Shown here: positions 25,813 to 33,503 of the stretch, piece by piece | How the letters are laid out: each line of letters begins with the position of its first letter | Numbering within the stretch: position 1 is the first letter of the stretch | Source: CAWUEZ02 sp963921355 | GTDB taxonomy: Bacteria; Pseudomonadota; Alphaproteobacteria; Thalassobaculales; Thalassobaculaceae | Assembly: GCA_963921355.3 (NCBI GenBank) | Contig: OZ001190.1 | Coordinates: forward strand, 2,790,001-2,854,000 | DNA: 64,000 bases | Direction: 5' to 3' | Program-made: the position numbers and the translations under genes | The notes under the pieces: model-generated | The model's input: the letters and a program-made list of their open reading frames with translations, nothing else | Told to the model about the DNA's origin: nothing | Database searches by the model: none

Positions 25813-27126
25813 CTACCCACCCGGCGTCTGCCGCATGTTCTCGGGCAGGTAGGTCGCCATCTCGGGGAACGCGATCAGCAGGAACACCATCGCCACCATG
25901 ATCAGGAACATCGGGAAAGCGGCGAGCGAGATGTAGCCCATCTCGTGCTTGGTCATGCCCTGCATCACGAACAGGTTGAACCCGATCGGTGGGGTGATCT
26001 GCGCCATCTCGACCACCACGACGATGAAGATGCCGAACCAGATCACGTCGATGCCGGCCTGACGGATCATCGGTTCGACCACCGCCATGGTCAGCACCAC
26101 CGAGGAGATGCCGTCCAGGAAGCAGCCGACGATGATGTAGAAGACCAGCAGCACCATCAGCAGCTCGAAGCGGGACAGCTGCAGGTCGGCGATCAGTTCG
26201 GCGAGCGCACGCGGCAGGCCGGTGAAGCCCATTGCCAGCGACAGAAACGCGGCCCCGGCCAGGATCAGCGCGATCATCGCTGAGGTGCGGGTCGCGCCCA
26301 TCAGGCTGTCGGTGAAGGTCGACCAGCTCAGCGACTTCTGGCTGGCGGCGAGGATCAGCGAGCCGATGACCCCGAAGGCCGCCGCCTCGGTCGCGGTGGC
26401 GTAGCCCATGTACATGGAGCCGATCACCACCAGGATCAGACAGATGACCGGGATCAGGAACTTCGAGTTGGCGAGCTTCTGCTTGAGGCTCATGAGCGGC
26501 TCGGCGAGCGGCTTGAACTTGGACGAGACCTGCGAGTAGATCGCGACGTAGCCCATGAACAGCGACGCCAGGATGAGGCCCGGCAGCACGCCCGCCATGA
26601 ACAGCTTCGAGATCGATTCATTGATCGTCACGCCGTAGACGATCAGCGTGAGCGACGGCGGGATCATCAGACCGAGCGTCGCCGCGCCCGTCAGCGTGCC
26701 GATGATCATGTGCTCGGGATACTCCCGCTTGCGCAGCTCCGGGATCGACATCTTGCCGACGGTGGTCAGCGTGGCGGCGGACGAGCCGGAAACCGCGGCG
26801 AAGACGGTACAGCCGACGATGTTGGTATGGACCAATCCCCCGGGCAGGCGGGCCAGCCAGGGGGCGAGGCCCCGGAACATGTCCTCCGACAGCCGGGTGC
26901 GGTAGAGGATCTCGCCCATCCAGATGAACAGCGGCAGGGCGGTCAGTGTCCAGGAGGAGGACGCCCCCCAGATCGTCGTGATCATGGTGTCGCCGGCGGG
27001 CCGGGTCGTGAACATCTCCATGCCGACGAAGGCGACGCCCAGCAGGGCGAGGCCGACCCAGATACCCGTCCCGAGAAACAGGAACAGGACGAACAGGAAG
27101 ATCGCGATCAGCTCGAATTCACCCAT
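25813..27126 (-). CDS. dctM: TRAP transporter large permease
   Basis: Large membrane subunit of a tripartite ATP-independent periplasmic transporter, 437 residues with about 12 hydrophobic segments. DctM signatures seen: PLFIWMGEILYRTRLSEDMF, VSGSSAATLTTVGKMSIPEL and LIVYGVTINESISKLFMAGVLPG (quoted in parts: LIVYGVTINES, KLFMAGVLPG), and TPPIGFNLFVMQG near the end. It uses the sodium gradient to import carboxylates or amino-acid-like solutes. It lies 11 bases downstream of dctQ in the same operon. Confidence 0.94.
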   Translation of the reverse strand: MGEFELIAIFLFVLFLFLGTGIWVGLALLGVAFVGMEMFTTRPAGDTMITTIWGASSSWTLTALPLFIWMGEILYRTRLSEDMFRGLAPWLARLPGGLVHTNIVGCTVFAAVSGSSAATLTTVGKMSIPELRKREYPEHMIIGTLTGAATLGLMIPPSLTLIVYGVTINESISKLFMAGVLPGLILASLFMGYVAIYSQVSSKFKPLAEPLMSLKQKLANSKFLIPVICLILVVIGSMYMGYATATEAAAFGVIGSLILAASQKSLSWSTFTDSLMGATRTSAMIALILAGAAFLSLAMGFTGLPRALAELIADLQLSRFELLMVLLVFYIIVGCFLDGISSVVLTMAVVEPMIRQAGIDVIWFGIFIVVVVEMAQITPPIGFNLFVMQGMTKHEMGYISLAAFPMFLIMVAMVFLLIAFPEMATYLPENMRQTPGG

Positions 27127-27137
27127 GGTCCGTCCTC

Positions 27138-27662
27138 CTATTCGCCGTGGCTCTGGTCGATCAGGTCCGCCTTGATCCGGTGTTTGCCGTCGAACAGGAC
27201 GTGGACCAGGTGGTCGGTGAGGGCGATGGCGAAGACGATGCTGCCGAGCACCATGGCCATCTGTGGGATCCAGAGCGGCGTGGCGTCCTGGCCCTGGCTG
27301 ATGTCACTGAACTTCCAGGACCAGTAGGCCGCTTTGCTGGCGTAGTAGACGAAGTACCAGGCCAGCGCCGTCGCGATCCCGAAGCACCAGGTGTCGAGGA
27401 AGCGCCGGGCGCCGGGATTGACCGCGTTCAGCAGAATGCTGACCCGGATGTGGGAGCCGTGATTGAGCGCGTAGGAGAACGCGAAGAACGAGGCGGCGGC
27501 CATGCAGTAGCCGGCATAGTCCGGGGCGCCGGGGAAGACCTCGCCGGTCCAGCGCGCCAGCATCTGGATGACGATCAGGACCAGAATGGCAATCAGGAAC
27601 AGCGCGGCGAGGACGCCGCAGAGGAAATACAGGCGATCGAGCGCCGACCTTATTGCCGCCAT
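27138..27662 (-). CDS. dctQ: TRAP transporter small permease
   Basis: Small four-helix membrane subunit of the TRAP transporter, 174 residues; hydrophobic segments include FLCGVLAALFLIAILVLIV and YCMAAASFFAFSYALNHG, followed by the DctQ-typical H-x-R-V-S (GSHIRVSILLNAV). ATG 27662 is preferred over the TTG at 27677 because GGGAGG sits seven bases upstream of the ATG. Transcribed between the binding protein and DctM. Confidence 0.93.
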   Translation of the reverse strand: MAAIRSALDRLYFLCGVLAALFLIAILVLIVIQMLARWTGEVFPGAPDYAGYCMAAASFFAFSYALNHGSHIRVSILLNAVNPGARRFLDTWCFGIATALAWYFVYYASKAAYWSWKFSDISQGQDATPLWIPQMAMVLGSIVFAIALTDHLVHVLFDGKHRIKADLIDQSHGE

Positions 27663-27737
27663 GGCCAACCTCCCCAATGGTGCGCGGAATGAGGGGAGGC
27701 GGCGGAGGCCGCCTCCCCGGTGTCCTGTTTCGTGGAC

Positions 27738-28733
27738 TTATTTCATCGCCTTGTAGGCATCGACGATGGCCTTGCCGTCATCACCGGCCTTGGACAGCCA
27801 TTCCTCGGCCATGGTCTCACCGACTTTCCGCAGATCGGCGGTCAACTGGTCGCCGGCCCGGCCCACGGTCATGCCGCCGGCGCGCAGGCCGTTCAGCGTG
27901 AACTGGGTGTAGTGGATCGAGCGGTAGAGGGCGGTGTACTCGGCCAGTTCGGCGCAGCCCTTGATGATGTTCTGGTTGGCCTCGGAAGTGCCGTTCCAGA
28001 CGTCCTTGTTCACCATCACGTAGTTCCGCGGCAGCCAGGCGTCGACCTCATAGAAATGGGTCAGGCTTTCCCAGACCTTGCGGTCGTAGCCGGTCGAGCC
28101 GGAGGACACCATGGACTCCGCCACACCGGTGGCGAAGGCTTGGCTGATCTCGGCCGCCTCGATGGTCACCGGCAGCATGCCGGTCAGTTCGGCCAGCCGC
28201 GACGTGGTGTTGTTGTAGGAGCGGAACTTGAGGCCCTTCATGTCCGCGACCGAGTTGACCTCTTTCTTGAAGTACAGACCCTGCGGCGGCCAGGGAGCGG
28301 AGTACAGCAGGACCAGGTTCTGCTCTTCCAGGATCTTCGACATCACCGGCTTGGCCGCCTTCCAGAGCTTGGCCGCGTCCTCAAACGAGGTCGCCAGGAA
28401 CGGCACCGAGTCGACACCGAATACCAGGTTCTCGTTCTGGTGGCCGGACAGCAGGCGCTCGCCGATCGGCACCTGGCCGGTCTGGATGGCGCGCTTGATC
28501 TCCGCGCCCTTGAACAGCGAGCCGGACGGGTGGGTGACGATCTCGATGTCGCCGCCGGTCCCCGTGGTCACGCATTTCGCGAACTCCGCACCGGTCGCGG
28601 AGTGGAAGTTGGTCGCCGAGTAGGCCATCGGCATGTCCCACTTCTCCGCCTGCGCGGCGCCGGCCATCAGGCCGACCATGCCGGTCGCGACGGCCACGGC
28701 GATGGCGGACTGCCGGACTGCTGAGTGTCTCAT
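27738..28733 (-). CDS. dctP: TRAP transporter substrate-binding protein
   Basis: Periplasmic DctP-family receptor of 331 residues; signal peptide with RQSAIAVAVATGMVGLMAG, cleaved after AAQA. The family's carboxylate-clamping Arg is in LKFRSYNN (about residue 170). ATG 28733 follows AGGAGGAAGAC at good spacing, which rules out the longer open frame up to 28835. The ligand should be an organic acid carrying a carboxylate. Linked catabolic genes suggest an amino or hydroxy acid, which is inference. Confidence 0.93.
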   Translation of the reverse strand: MRHSAVRQSAIAVAVATGMVGLMAGAAQAEKWDMPMAYSATNFHSATGAEFAKCVTTGTGGDIEIVTHPSGSLFKGAEIKRAIQTGQVPIGERLLSGHQNENLVFGVDSVPFLATSFEDAAKLWKAAKPVMSKILEEQNLVLLYSAPWPPQGLYFKKEVNSVADMKGLKFRSYNNTTSRLAELTGMLPVTIEAAEISQAFATGVAESMVSSGSTGYDRKVWESLTHFYEVDAWLPRNYVMVNKDVWNGTSEANQNIIKGCAELAEYTALYRSIHYTQFTLNGLRAGGMTVGRAGDQLTADLRKVGETMAEEWLSKAGDDGKAIVDAYKAMK

Positions 28734-28874
28734 GTCTTCCTCCTGTGTTGGTGACGGTGTGCCCCGTCTGATGCGCTCCGTACGGTGCGCTCCCTGCAAT
28801 GTGTTCCCTTCTGGGAGCTCTCTTCTGGTGTCCAAATTCTTTGGCGGTCTTCCTTCTGGCTGCTGTGATCCTGA

Positions 28875-30005
28875 TCAATTCGCGGCGAAAAAACGGACCT
28901 TTTCCTCATCCACGTCGATGCCGAGCCCGGGCCCTGTCGGCACGGTGACCTTGCCGTCGGTCGCCGGGAACGGCGTGGCGAGCAGATCCGTCTCCAGATA
29001 GTAGGTGGCCTGATAGAACTCGCAGCCGAGCGAGATGTTCGCCGACGCCGCGCACAGGTGGGTGCCGGCCAGATGGGCGAGCCCGGTTTCGAACATGTCG
29101 CCGCCGTAGCAGGCGATCCCGGCGGCCGCGGCAATGCCCGCGATCTCCTGGCCCCGGCGCATGCCGCCCGACTTCATGATCTTGATGCTGAGAACATCGG
29201 CGATGCCCTCCTTGACGGCGCGCAGGACGTCGGCGGGTGAGAAGACGCTTTCGTCCGCCACCAGCGGCGCGCGGATGAGGGGGCGCAGGTCTTTCATCGC
29301 CTGCCAGTTCTGGGCCCGCACCGGTTGCTCGATGAACCCCGGCCCGAGGCTGTCCAGATCGGGCACGCAGCGCATCGCTTCCAGCGGGGTGAGGCCCTGG
29401 TTGTAGTCGGCGCGGACCTCGACATCGGGGAACCGGTTCTTCAAGGTTTCCAGACGCATCATGTCGAACTGATGGCCGGCGACCCCGGTCTTCAGTTTCA
29501 GCAGGCGCACGCCGTCATCGACGACCCTCTCGGCCAGTTCAAGGTCCTCGTCGAAGTCGGGATTGGCGATCGACACGCTCAACGGGATGGTGTCGCGATG
29601 GCGTCCGCCCAGCAGATCGCTCACGGACACACCGAGCTCGCGCCCCATGAGGTCGTAGAGCGCCATTTCCAGGGCCGCCTTGGCGTCCGGGTGTCCGGTC
29701 AGGGCCAGCTCGGCGTCCGCCATGATCCGCGTGACATGCGCGGCCGGCCGGCCGACGATCAGCGGGCGCAGATATACGTCCAGGGCCGCGGCGGTGGCCT
29801 CGGCGGTGCCCGCGAAAGCGGGCCAGGGCGACGCTTCGCCCCAGCCGACGGTTCCGCTGTCGGAGGTCAGCTTCAGGATGACGTTTCGGATCTTGCCGGC
29901 GACGCTGCCGATCCCGTGATTGCGCGCGGTGCGCACCGGAAGCGCCACGATCGTGACGTCCAGATCGCTTATCCGCGCGTCAGCGCCGCTCTGCCCCCCG
30001 GTCAT
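28875..30005 (-). CDS. enolase-superfamily mandelate racemase/muconate lactonizing-type enzyme
   Basis: Enolase-superfamily protein of 376 residues with a capping N-domain (ISDLDVTIVALPVRTARNHG) and a barrel. MLE/racemase-subgroup catalytic residues are all visible: LLKLKTG (KxK), the metal ligands in VRADYNQ (Asp), GFIEQPV (Glu) and VADESVF (Asp), and the second Lys in LSIKIMKSGG. This fits a muconate cycloisomerase, dipeptide epimerase or N-acylamino acid racemase; a racemase would feed the D-amino acid dehydrogenase of the same operon, which is my inference. ATG 30005 was chosen; TTG/GTG codons at 30041 and 30038 are alternatives. It is the first gene after the divergent GntR promoter region. 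Confidence 0.88.
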   Translation of the reverse strand: MTGGQSGADARISDLDVTIVALPVRTARNHGIGSVAGKIRNVILKLTSDSGTVGWGEASPWPAFAGTAEATAAALDVYLRPLIVGRPAAHVTRIMADAELALTGHPDAKAALEMALYDLMGRELGVSVSDLLGGRHRDTIPLSVSIANPDFDEDLELAERVVDDGVRLLKLKTGVAGHQFDMMRLETLKNRFPDVEVRADYNQGLTPLEAMRCVPDLDSLGPGFIEQPVRAQNWQAMKDLRPLIRAPLVADESVFSPADVLRAVKEGIADVLSIKIMKSGGMRRGQEIAGIAAAAGIACYGGDMFETGLAHLAGTHLCAASANISLGCEFYQATYYLETDLLATPFPATDGKVTVPTGPGLGIDVDEEKVRFFAAN

Positions 30006-30081
30006 CGCTTGGCTGTGCTCCCCCCCTCTTCCCGCCACCAATCCCCGACACAGAGTGTGACGGGGATTTCGATCGTCGTGC

Positions 30082-30114
30082 TATTGAATTCTGTTCTGTA
30101 CACAGAGATCAATA
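30082..30114. promoter_or_regulatory. candidate operator between enolase-family and GntR genes
   Basis: In the 136-base divergent intergenic region, the dyad TCTGT-AC-ACAGA (30095-30106) sits inside a wider pair TATTGA (30082-30087) / TCAATA (30109-30114). The stretch is markedly AT-rich for this genome. Position suits binding by the adjacent GntR-family protein to control both directions; no experiment or known consensus is claimed. Confidence 0.4.
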
Positions 30115-30141
30115 CAAAAGTGCCGACAGTGGGTTTGCCCG

Positions 30142-30861
30142 GTGGGCGAAATCCGGGATGATCCGAAGGGTGGGGGCGAGCAGGAGACCGTTTTGGCGAC
30201 CAGTGCGGAGAGCATCTACGAGCGGGTCCGGGAGATGGCCGCCAATTTCGAGATCCGGCCGGACGAACGGGTGAACGAAAGCGCGCTCTCCAAGAAGCTG
30301 GGCGCCAGCCGCACGCCGTTGCGCGAAGGCCTGAACCGTCTGGTCGCCGAAGGGCTGCTGATCAAGAAGGCGGACAAGGGGTTCTATTGCCGGTCGCTCA
30401 GCCCGGAAGCCATCGTCGATCTGTACGAGCTACGCCAGGCGATTGAGTGCGCGGCGGTCGGCCTGGCGGCGGCGCGGGCGAGCGACGACGAGATTGCGGG
30501 GCTGCAGGCCCAGCAGGCGGAGATCCGGCCGCACTACACGCCGGACGCGCGGGCGCGCGAGATCGTCCGGCTCGACGAGGCGTTCCATCTGGGGTTGGTG
30601 CGTCTGGCCCATAATCCGGAGATGACCCGGGCGATCGAGACCCTTTATGAGCGGATCCGCTTCGTGCGCTGGATCTCGATGCGCAGCAAGATCGACATCA
30701 CCCATTCGGCGCATTCGGAGATTCTCGACGCCGTCGCCGCGCGGGACGCCGAGCGTGCGACCCGGTTGTTGTCGGCCCATGTGCGCAAGAGTACGGAAGA
30801 GGCGACGCAGACGGTCCGCGAAGCCTATTCGCAGATCTACATGCCGGACGCGTCCGAATAG
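30142..30861 (+). CDS. GntR-family regulator, FCD subfamily
   Basis: Regulator of up to 239 residues. The winged HTH reads ESIYERVREMAANFEIRPDE and ALSKKLGASRTPLREGLNRL; the all-helical FCD effector domain follows, with metal-binding His/Asp candidates in RLDEAFHLGL and THSAHSEILDAV. FCD proteins sense carboxylates and usually repress catabolic operons. Two starts are possible: GTG 30142 without a clear ribosome site, or TTG 30193 with AGGAG seven bases upstream; the latter begins just before the HTH and may be the real one. Divergent from the enolase/TRAP operon and 30 bases ahead of the racemase gene. Confidence 0.9.
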   Translation: MGEIRDDPKGGGEQETVLATSAESIYERVREMAANFEIRPDERVNESALSKKLGASRTPLREGLNRLVAEGLLIKKADKGFYCRSLSPEAIVDLYELRQAIECAAVGLAAARASDDEIAGLQAQQAEIRPHYTPDARAREIVRLDEAFHLGLVRLAHNPEMTRAIETLYERIRFVRWISMRSKIDITHSAHSEILDAVAARDAERATRLLSAHVRKSTEEATQTVREAYSQIYMPDASE

Positions 30862-30891
30862 AATCTGGCGGCCCAGGATCGGAGGTGACGG

Positions 30892-31638
30892 ATGACGAAT
30901 GTCCAGCGCGGCGGCAAGACGGTCTACGGGGCGACGCTTGGAATCATGATGCTGGAGACCCGGTTCCCGCGGGTGCACGGCGACATGGGCAATGCGCTGA
31001 CCTGGCCGTTTCCGGTGCAGTACCGGGTCGTGCCGGGGGCGTCGCCGGACCAGGTGGTGCGCAAGTCGCCGCTCGAGCTTGCCGACCGGTTCATCGAAGC
31101 CGCGAAGGACCTGGTCGCCAGCGGCTGTGACGGCATCACGACGAACTGCGGCTTCCTCGCCCTGGTCCAGGACAAGGTTGCCGAGGCGGTGCCCGTTCCG
31201 GTCGCCACGTCCTCGCTGATGCAGATCCCGATGGTGCAGACCATGCTGCCGCCGGGGAAACGGGTCGGGGTGATGACGATCTCGAAGAACACCCTGACCG
31301 ATGCGCACCTGCGGGCCGCCGGGGTCGCTGACCCGTCTGCCGTGCCGATTGTGGGCACCGACGGCGGGCGCGAGTTCACCACCGGCATTCTCGACGACCA
31401 TGAAGAGATCGACTTCGCCGCCTGCCGCGAGGACATGCTGGATGCCGCGAAAGATCTGGTGGACCGGTACGCGGACGTCGGCGCCATTGTGCTCGAATGC
31501 ACCAACATGGTCCCGTACGCCGCCGACGTTCGGAAGGCGACGGGACTGCCGGTGTTCTCGATCTACAATTTCACCGTCTGGTTCCAGCAGGGGCTGCTGC
31601 CGCCGCGTTTCGAGCTGGTGGTCGACGATCCGCGTTAG
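30892..31638 (+). CDS. aspartate/glutamate racemase-superfamily protein
   Basis: Protein of 248 residues with the two-domain Asp/Glu/hydantoin racemase fold. Both catalytic cysteines of the superfamily are seen, in TTNCGFLAL (about residue 84) and in VLECTNMVPYA (about residue 203), so a two-base racemase/isomerase chemistry is feasible. Substrate could be an amino acid, hydantoin or maleate-type acid. It follows the GntR gene at 30 bases with GGAGG before the ATG, so probably co-transcribed. A scrap of a second copy of its C-terminal end is found at 33409. Confidence 0.85.
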   Translation: MTNVQRGGKTVYGATLGIMMLETRFPRVHGDMGNALTWPFPVQYRVVPGASPDQVVRKSPLELADRFIEAAKDLVASGCDGITTNCGFLALVQDKVAEAVPVPVATSSLMQIPMVQTMLPPGKRVGVMTISKNTLTDAHLRAAGVADPSAVPIVGTDGGREFTTGILDDHEEIDFAACREDMLDAAKDLVDRYADVGAIVLECTNMVPYAADVRKATGLPVFSIYNFTVWFQQGLLPPRFELVVDDPR

Positions 31639-31677
31639 CGGCGGCAGTTCCCAACTCCGAACAGGCCCGCGACCTGC

Positions 31678-33240
31678 CTACGCCGGACGGTCGCTCACAG
31701 CTGTCGGGACGGGCGTCGCGACCGGCGTGTGCCGCCCGCGCCACTCGGCCGGGCCGAGACTGTGAACGGACTCCCCCTTCGGGGTAACGGCGACCATCAC
31801 CGGCATGTTCTCGACGTCGAACTCCCGGATCGCCTCCATGCCCAGATCCTCGAACGCCAGCAGCCGGGACGCGCGGATCGCTTTCGAGACCAGGACCGCG
31901 GCACCGCCGGTGGCGATCAGATAGGTCGCGCCGTGGCGTCTGATCTCCTCTATGGCCGTCGGTCCGTGTTCGGCCTTGCCGATCATGGCGAGCAGCCCCT
32001 GGCCGAGCGTTACGCCCACGAACGGATCCATGCGCGATGCCGTCGTGGGGCCGGCGGGACCGACCGCTTCGCCCTCTATGGCGTCGACGGGGCCGACGTA
32101 GTAGATCACGCGCCGCCGCAGGGAGACCGGCAGCTCCCCTCCCTGCCGGGCAATTTCCGCCATGCGTCGATGCGCGGCGTCGCGGGCGGTCAGGATCTTG
32201 CCGGTCAGCAACAATCTGTCGCCGGGCCGCCATTCGGTCATCTCGTCGCGGGTCAAGTGCGTGAGATCGACGTGTCGGAGGCCAGAACCTTGGGTGCTGG
32301 TCTTGATCTCGGGCCAGACGGTCAAGTCCGGCGGGTCCAGATAGGCCGGCCCTGACCCGTCCAGCGTCACCTTGGCATGCCGGTTCGCCGCGCACTGCGG
32401 AACCAGCGCCACAGGCTTGGAGGCCGCATGGGTCGGATAGCTGGCAACCTTCACATCGACCACGGTGGTCATGCCGCCAAGGCCTTGGGCGCCGATCCCG
32501 AGCCCGTTGATCCGGTCATAGAGCGTGAGCCGCAGTTCTTCTTCCCTGTTCTGAGGCCCGCGGGCGATCAGGTCGGTCATGTCAATATCTTCGTAGATGG
32601 CATGCTTCGCCATGAGCATGGCCTTCTCCGCCGTGCCGCCGACGCCCACACCGATGACGCCGGGCGGACACCATCCGGCACCCAGGCTTTCCACTGTCTC
32701 GACCACCCAGTCCTCGACCGAGTCGGCGGGGTTGAGCATCGCGTAGCGCGCCTTGTTCTCGGAGCCGAACCCCTTGGCCGCGACCAGCAGCTCGATCGTG
32801 TCGCCGACGACAGCCTCCACATGGGTCACCGCCGGCGTGTTGTCGCGCGTGTTGCGGCGTTCGAAGATGGGGTCCGCGACAACCGACGCGCGCAGCGGGT
32901 TACCGGCGTCGAGATAGGCGAGCCGGGTCGCCTCATCGACCAGTTCCGCCAGCGTGCGGTCAGAGTTGATCACCACCGATTGCCCGACTTTCGCGAACAC
33001 GTTGACCACGCCCGTATGCTGGCAGATCGGGCGATTGCCGATGGCCGCGAGGCGGGCGCTCTCCAGGATCTGGCCGATGGCGGTTCGGGCCGGCGCGCTC
33101 TGCTCGCGGTGATACGCCTCGATCAGGTGAGATAGGTAGTCCGGTGCATGGTAGACGGCGATGTACTGCAGCGCCGCCCGGACCGTCTCGACAATATCCT
33201 CTCCCGTGATCTCCACGACTGTGGTCGGGCTCTTGGCCAT
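31678..33240 (-). CDS. class I fumarate hydratase (fused alpha-beta)
   Basis: Iron-sulfur hydro-lyase of 520 residues, fusing the alpha domain (IGNRPICQHTGVVNVFAKVG) and beta domain (LTGKILTARDAAHRRMAEI). The three cysteine ligands of the 4Fe-4S cluster are visible in RPICQHTG, GAGWCPPGVIG and LVPQCAANRH. The reaction is reversible hydration of fumarate, or a related step such as tartrate or mesaconate dehydration, since paralogues share these residues. It is convergent with the racemase gene, 39 bases apart, and its upstream region contains the large palindromes at 33279-33410. Confidence 0.92.
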   Translation of the reverse strand: MAKSPTTVVEITGEDIVETVRAALQYIAVYHAPDYLSHLIEAYHREQSAPARTAIGQILESARLAAIGNRPICQHTGVVNVFAKVGQSVVINSDRTLAELVDEATRLAYLDAGNPLRASVVADPIFERRNTRDNTPAVTHVEAVVGDTIELLVAAKGFGSENKARYAMLNPADSVEDWVVETVESLGAGWCPPGVIGVGVGGTAEKAMLMAKHAIYEDIDMTDLIARGPQNREEELRLTLYDRINGLGIGAQGLGGMTTVVDVKVASYPTHAASKPVALVPQCAANRHAKVTLDGSGPAYLDPPDLTVWPEIKTSTQGSGLRHVDLTHLTRDEMTEWRPGDRLLLTGKILTARDAAHRRMAEIARQGGELPVSLRRRVIYYVGPVDAIEGEAVGPAGPTTASRMDPFVGVTLGQGLLAMIGKAEHGPTAIEEIRRHGATYLIATGGAAVLVSKAIRASRLLAFEDLGMEAIREFDVENMPVMVAVTPKGESVHSLGPAEWRGRHTPVATPVPTAVSDRPA

Positions 33241-33278
33241 GGTCAGCGTGTCCTCTTCGCGCCAGCACTTGCGCGAGT

Positions 33279-33344
33279 CTAGTTTGATGATTCCGAAGTT
33301 CAGTGTATCTCACACACTGACCTTCGGAAGCTGAATCAAACTAG
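33279..33344. repeat. large imperfect palindrome A
   Basis: Nested inverted arms: CTAGTTTGAT (33279-33288) with ATCAAACTAG (33335-33344), TTCCGAAG (33291-33298) with CTTCGGAA (33322-33329), and TCAGTGT (33300-33306) with ACACTGA (33314-33320), loop ATCTCAC. It could fold as a 66-base hairpin. It lies upstream of both flanking genes, so it is not a usual terminator position. Confidence 0.9.
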
Positions 33345-33355
33345 TATCAATAAGT

Positions 33356-33410
33356 TAGTGTGCCGATTCACGAGAAGTTCGTGCGAACGAACTTCTCGAT
33401 CGGGACACTA
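33356..33410. repeat. large palindrome B abutting the racemase remnant
   Basis: Nested arms: TAGTGT/ACACTA (33356-33361, 33405-33410), CCGAT/ATCGG (33363-33367, 33399-33403), and a perfect 12-bp arm CGAGAAGTTCGT/ACGAACTTCTCG (33371-33382, 33387-33398) around the loop GCGA. Its right edge is at the first base of homology to the racemase gene, suggesting an insertion or recombination boundary. Confidence 0.9.
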
Positions 33411-33503
33411 GTCCGTGCCGCCGACCTCCGGAAGGCGACCGGTTTGCCGATGTTCTCGGTCTACAATGCAATTATCACGCTCCAGCAGGGGGTGGCCCTT
33501 GAG
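33409..33503 (+). pseudogene. 3'-terminal remnant of an Asp/Glu racemase-family gene
   Basis: About 31 codons read VRAADLRKATGLPMFSVYNA then IITLQQGVALE, matching the end of the intact racemase at 30892-31638 (YAADVRKATGLPVFSIYNFT then VWFQQGLLPPRFE). The rest of the gene is absent; homology starts directly at the edge of palindrome B and ends where the amine oxidase begins. This is a truncated paralogue, not expressed as a racemase. Confidence 0.8.

Noticed and set aside
33356..33410. Palindrome B as an integron attC site or a Rho-independent terminator
   Set aside because: No attC core triplets or integrase nearby, no T-tract, and it lies upstream of both flanking genes.
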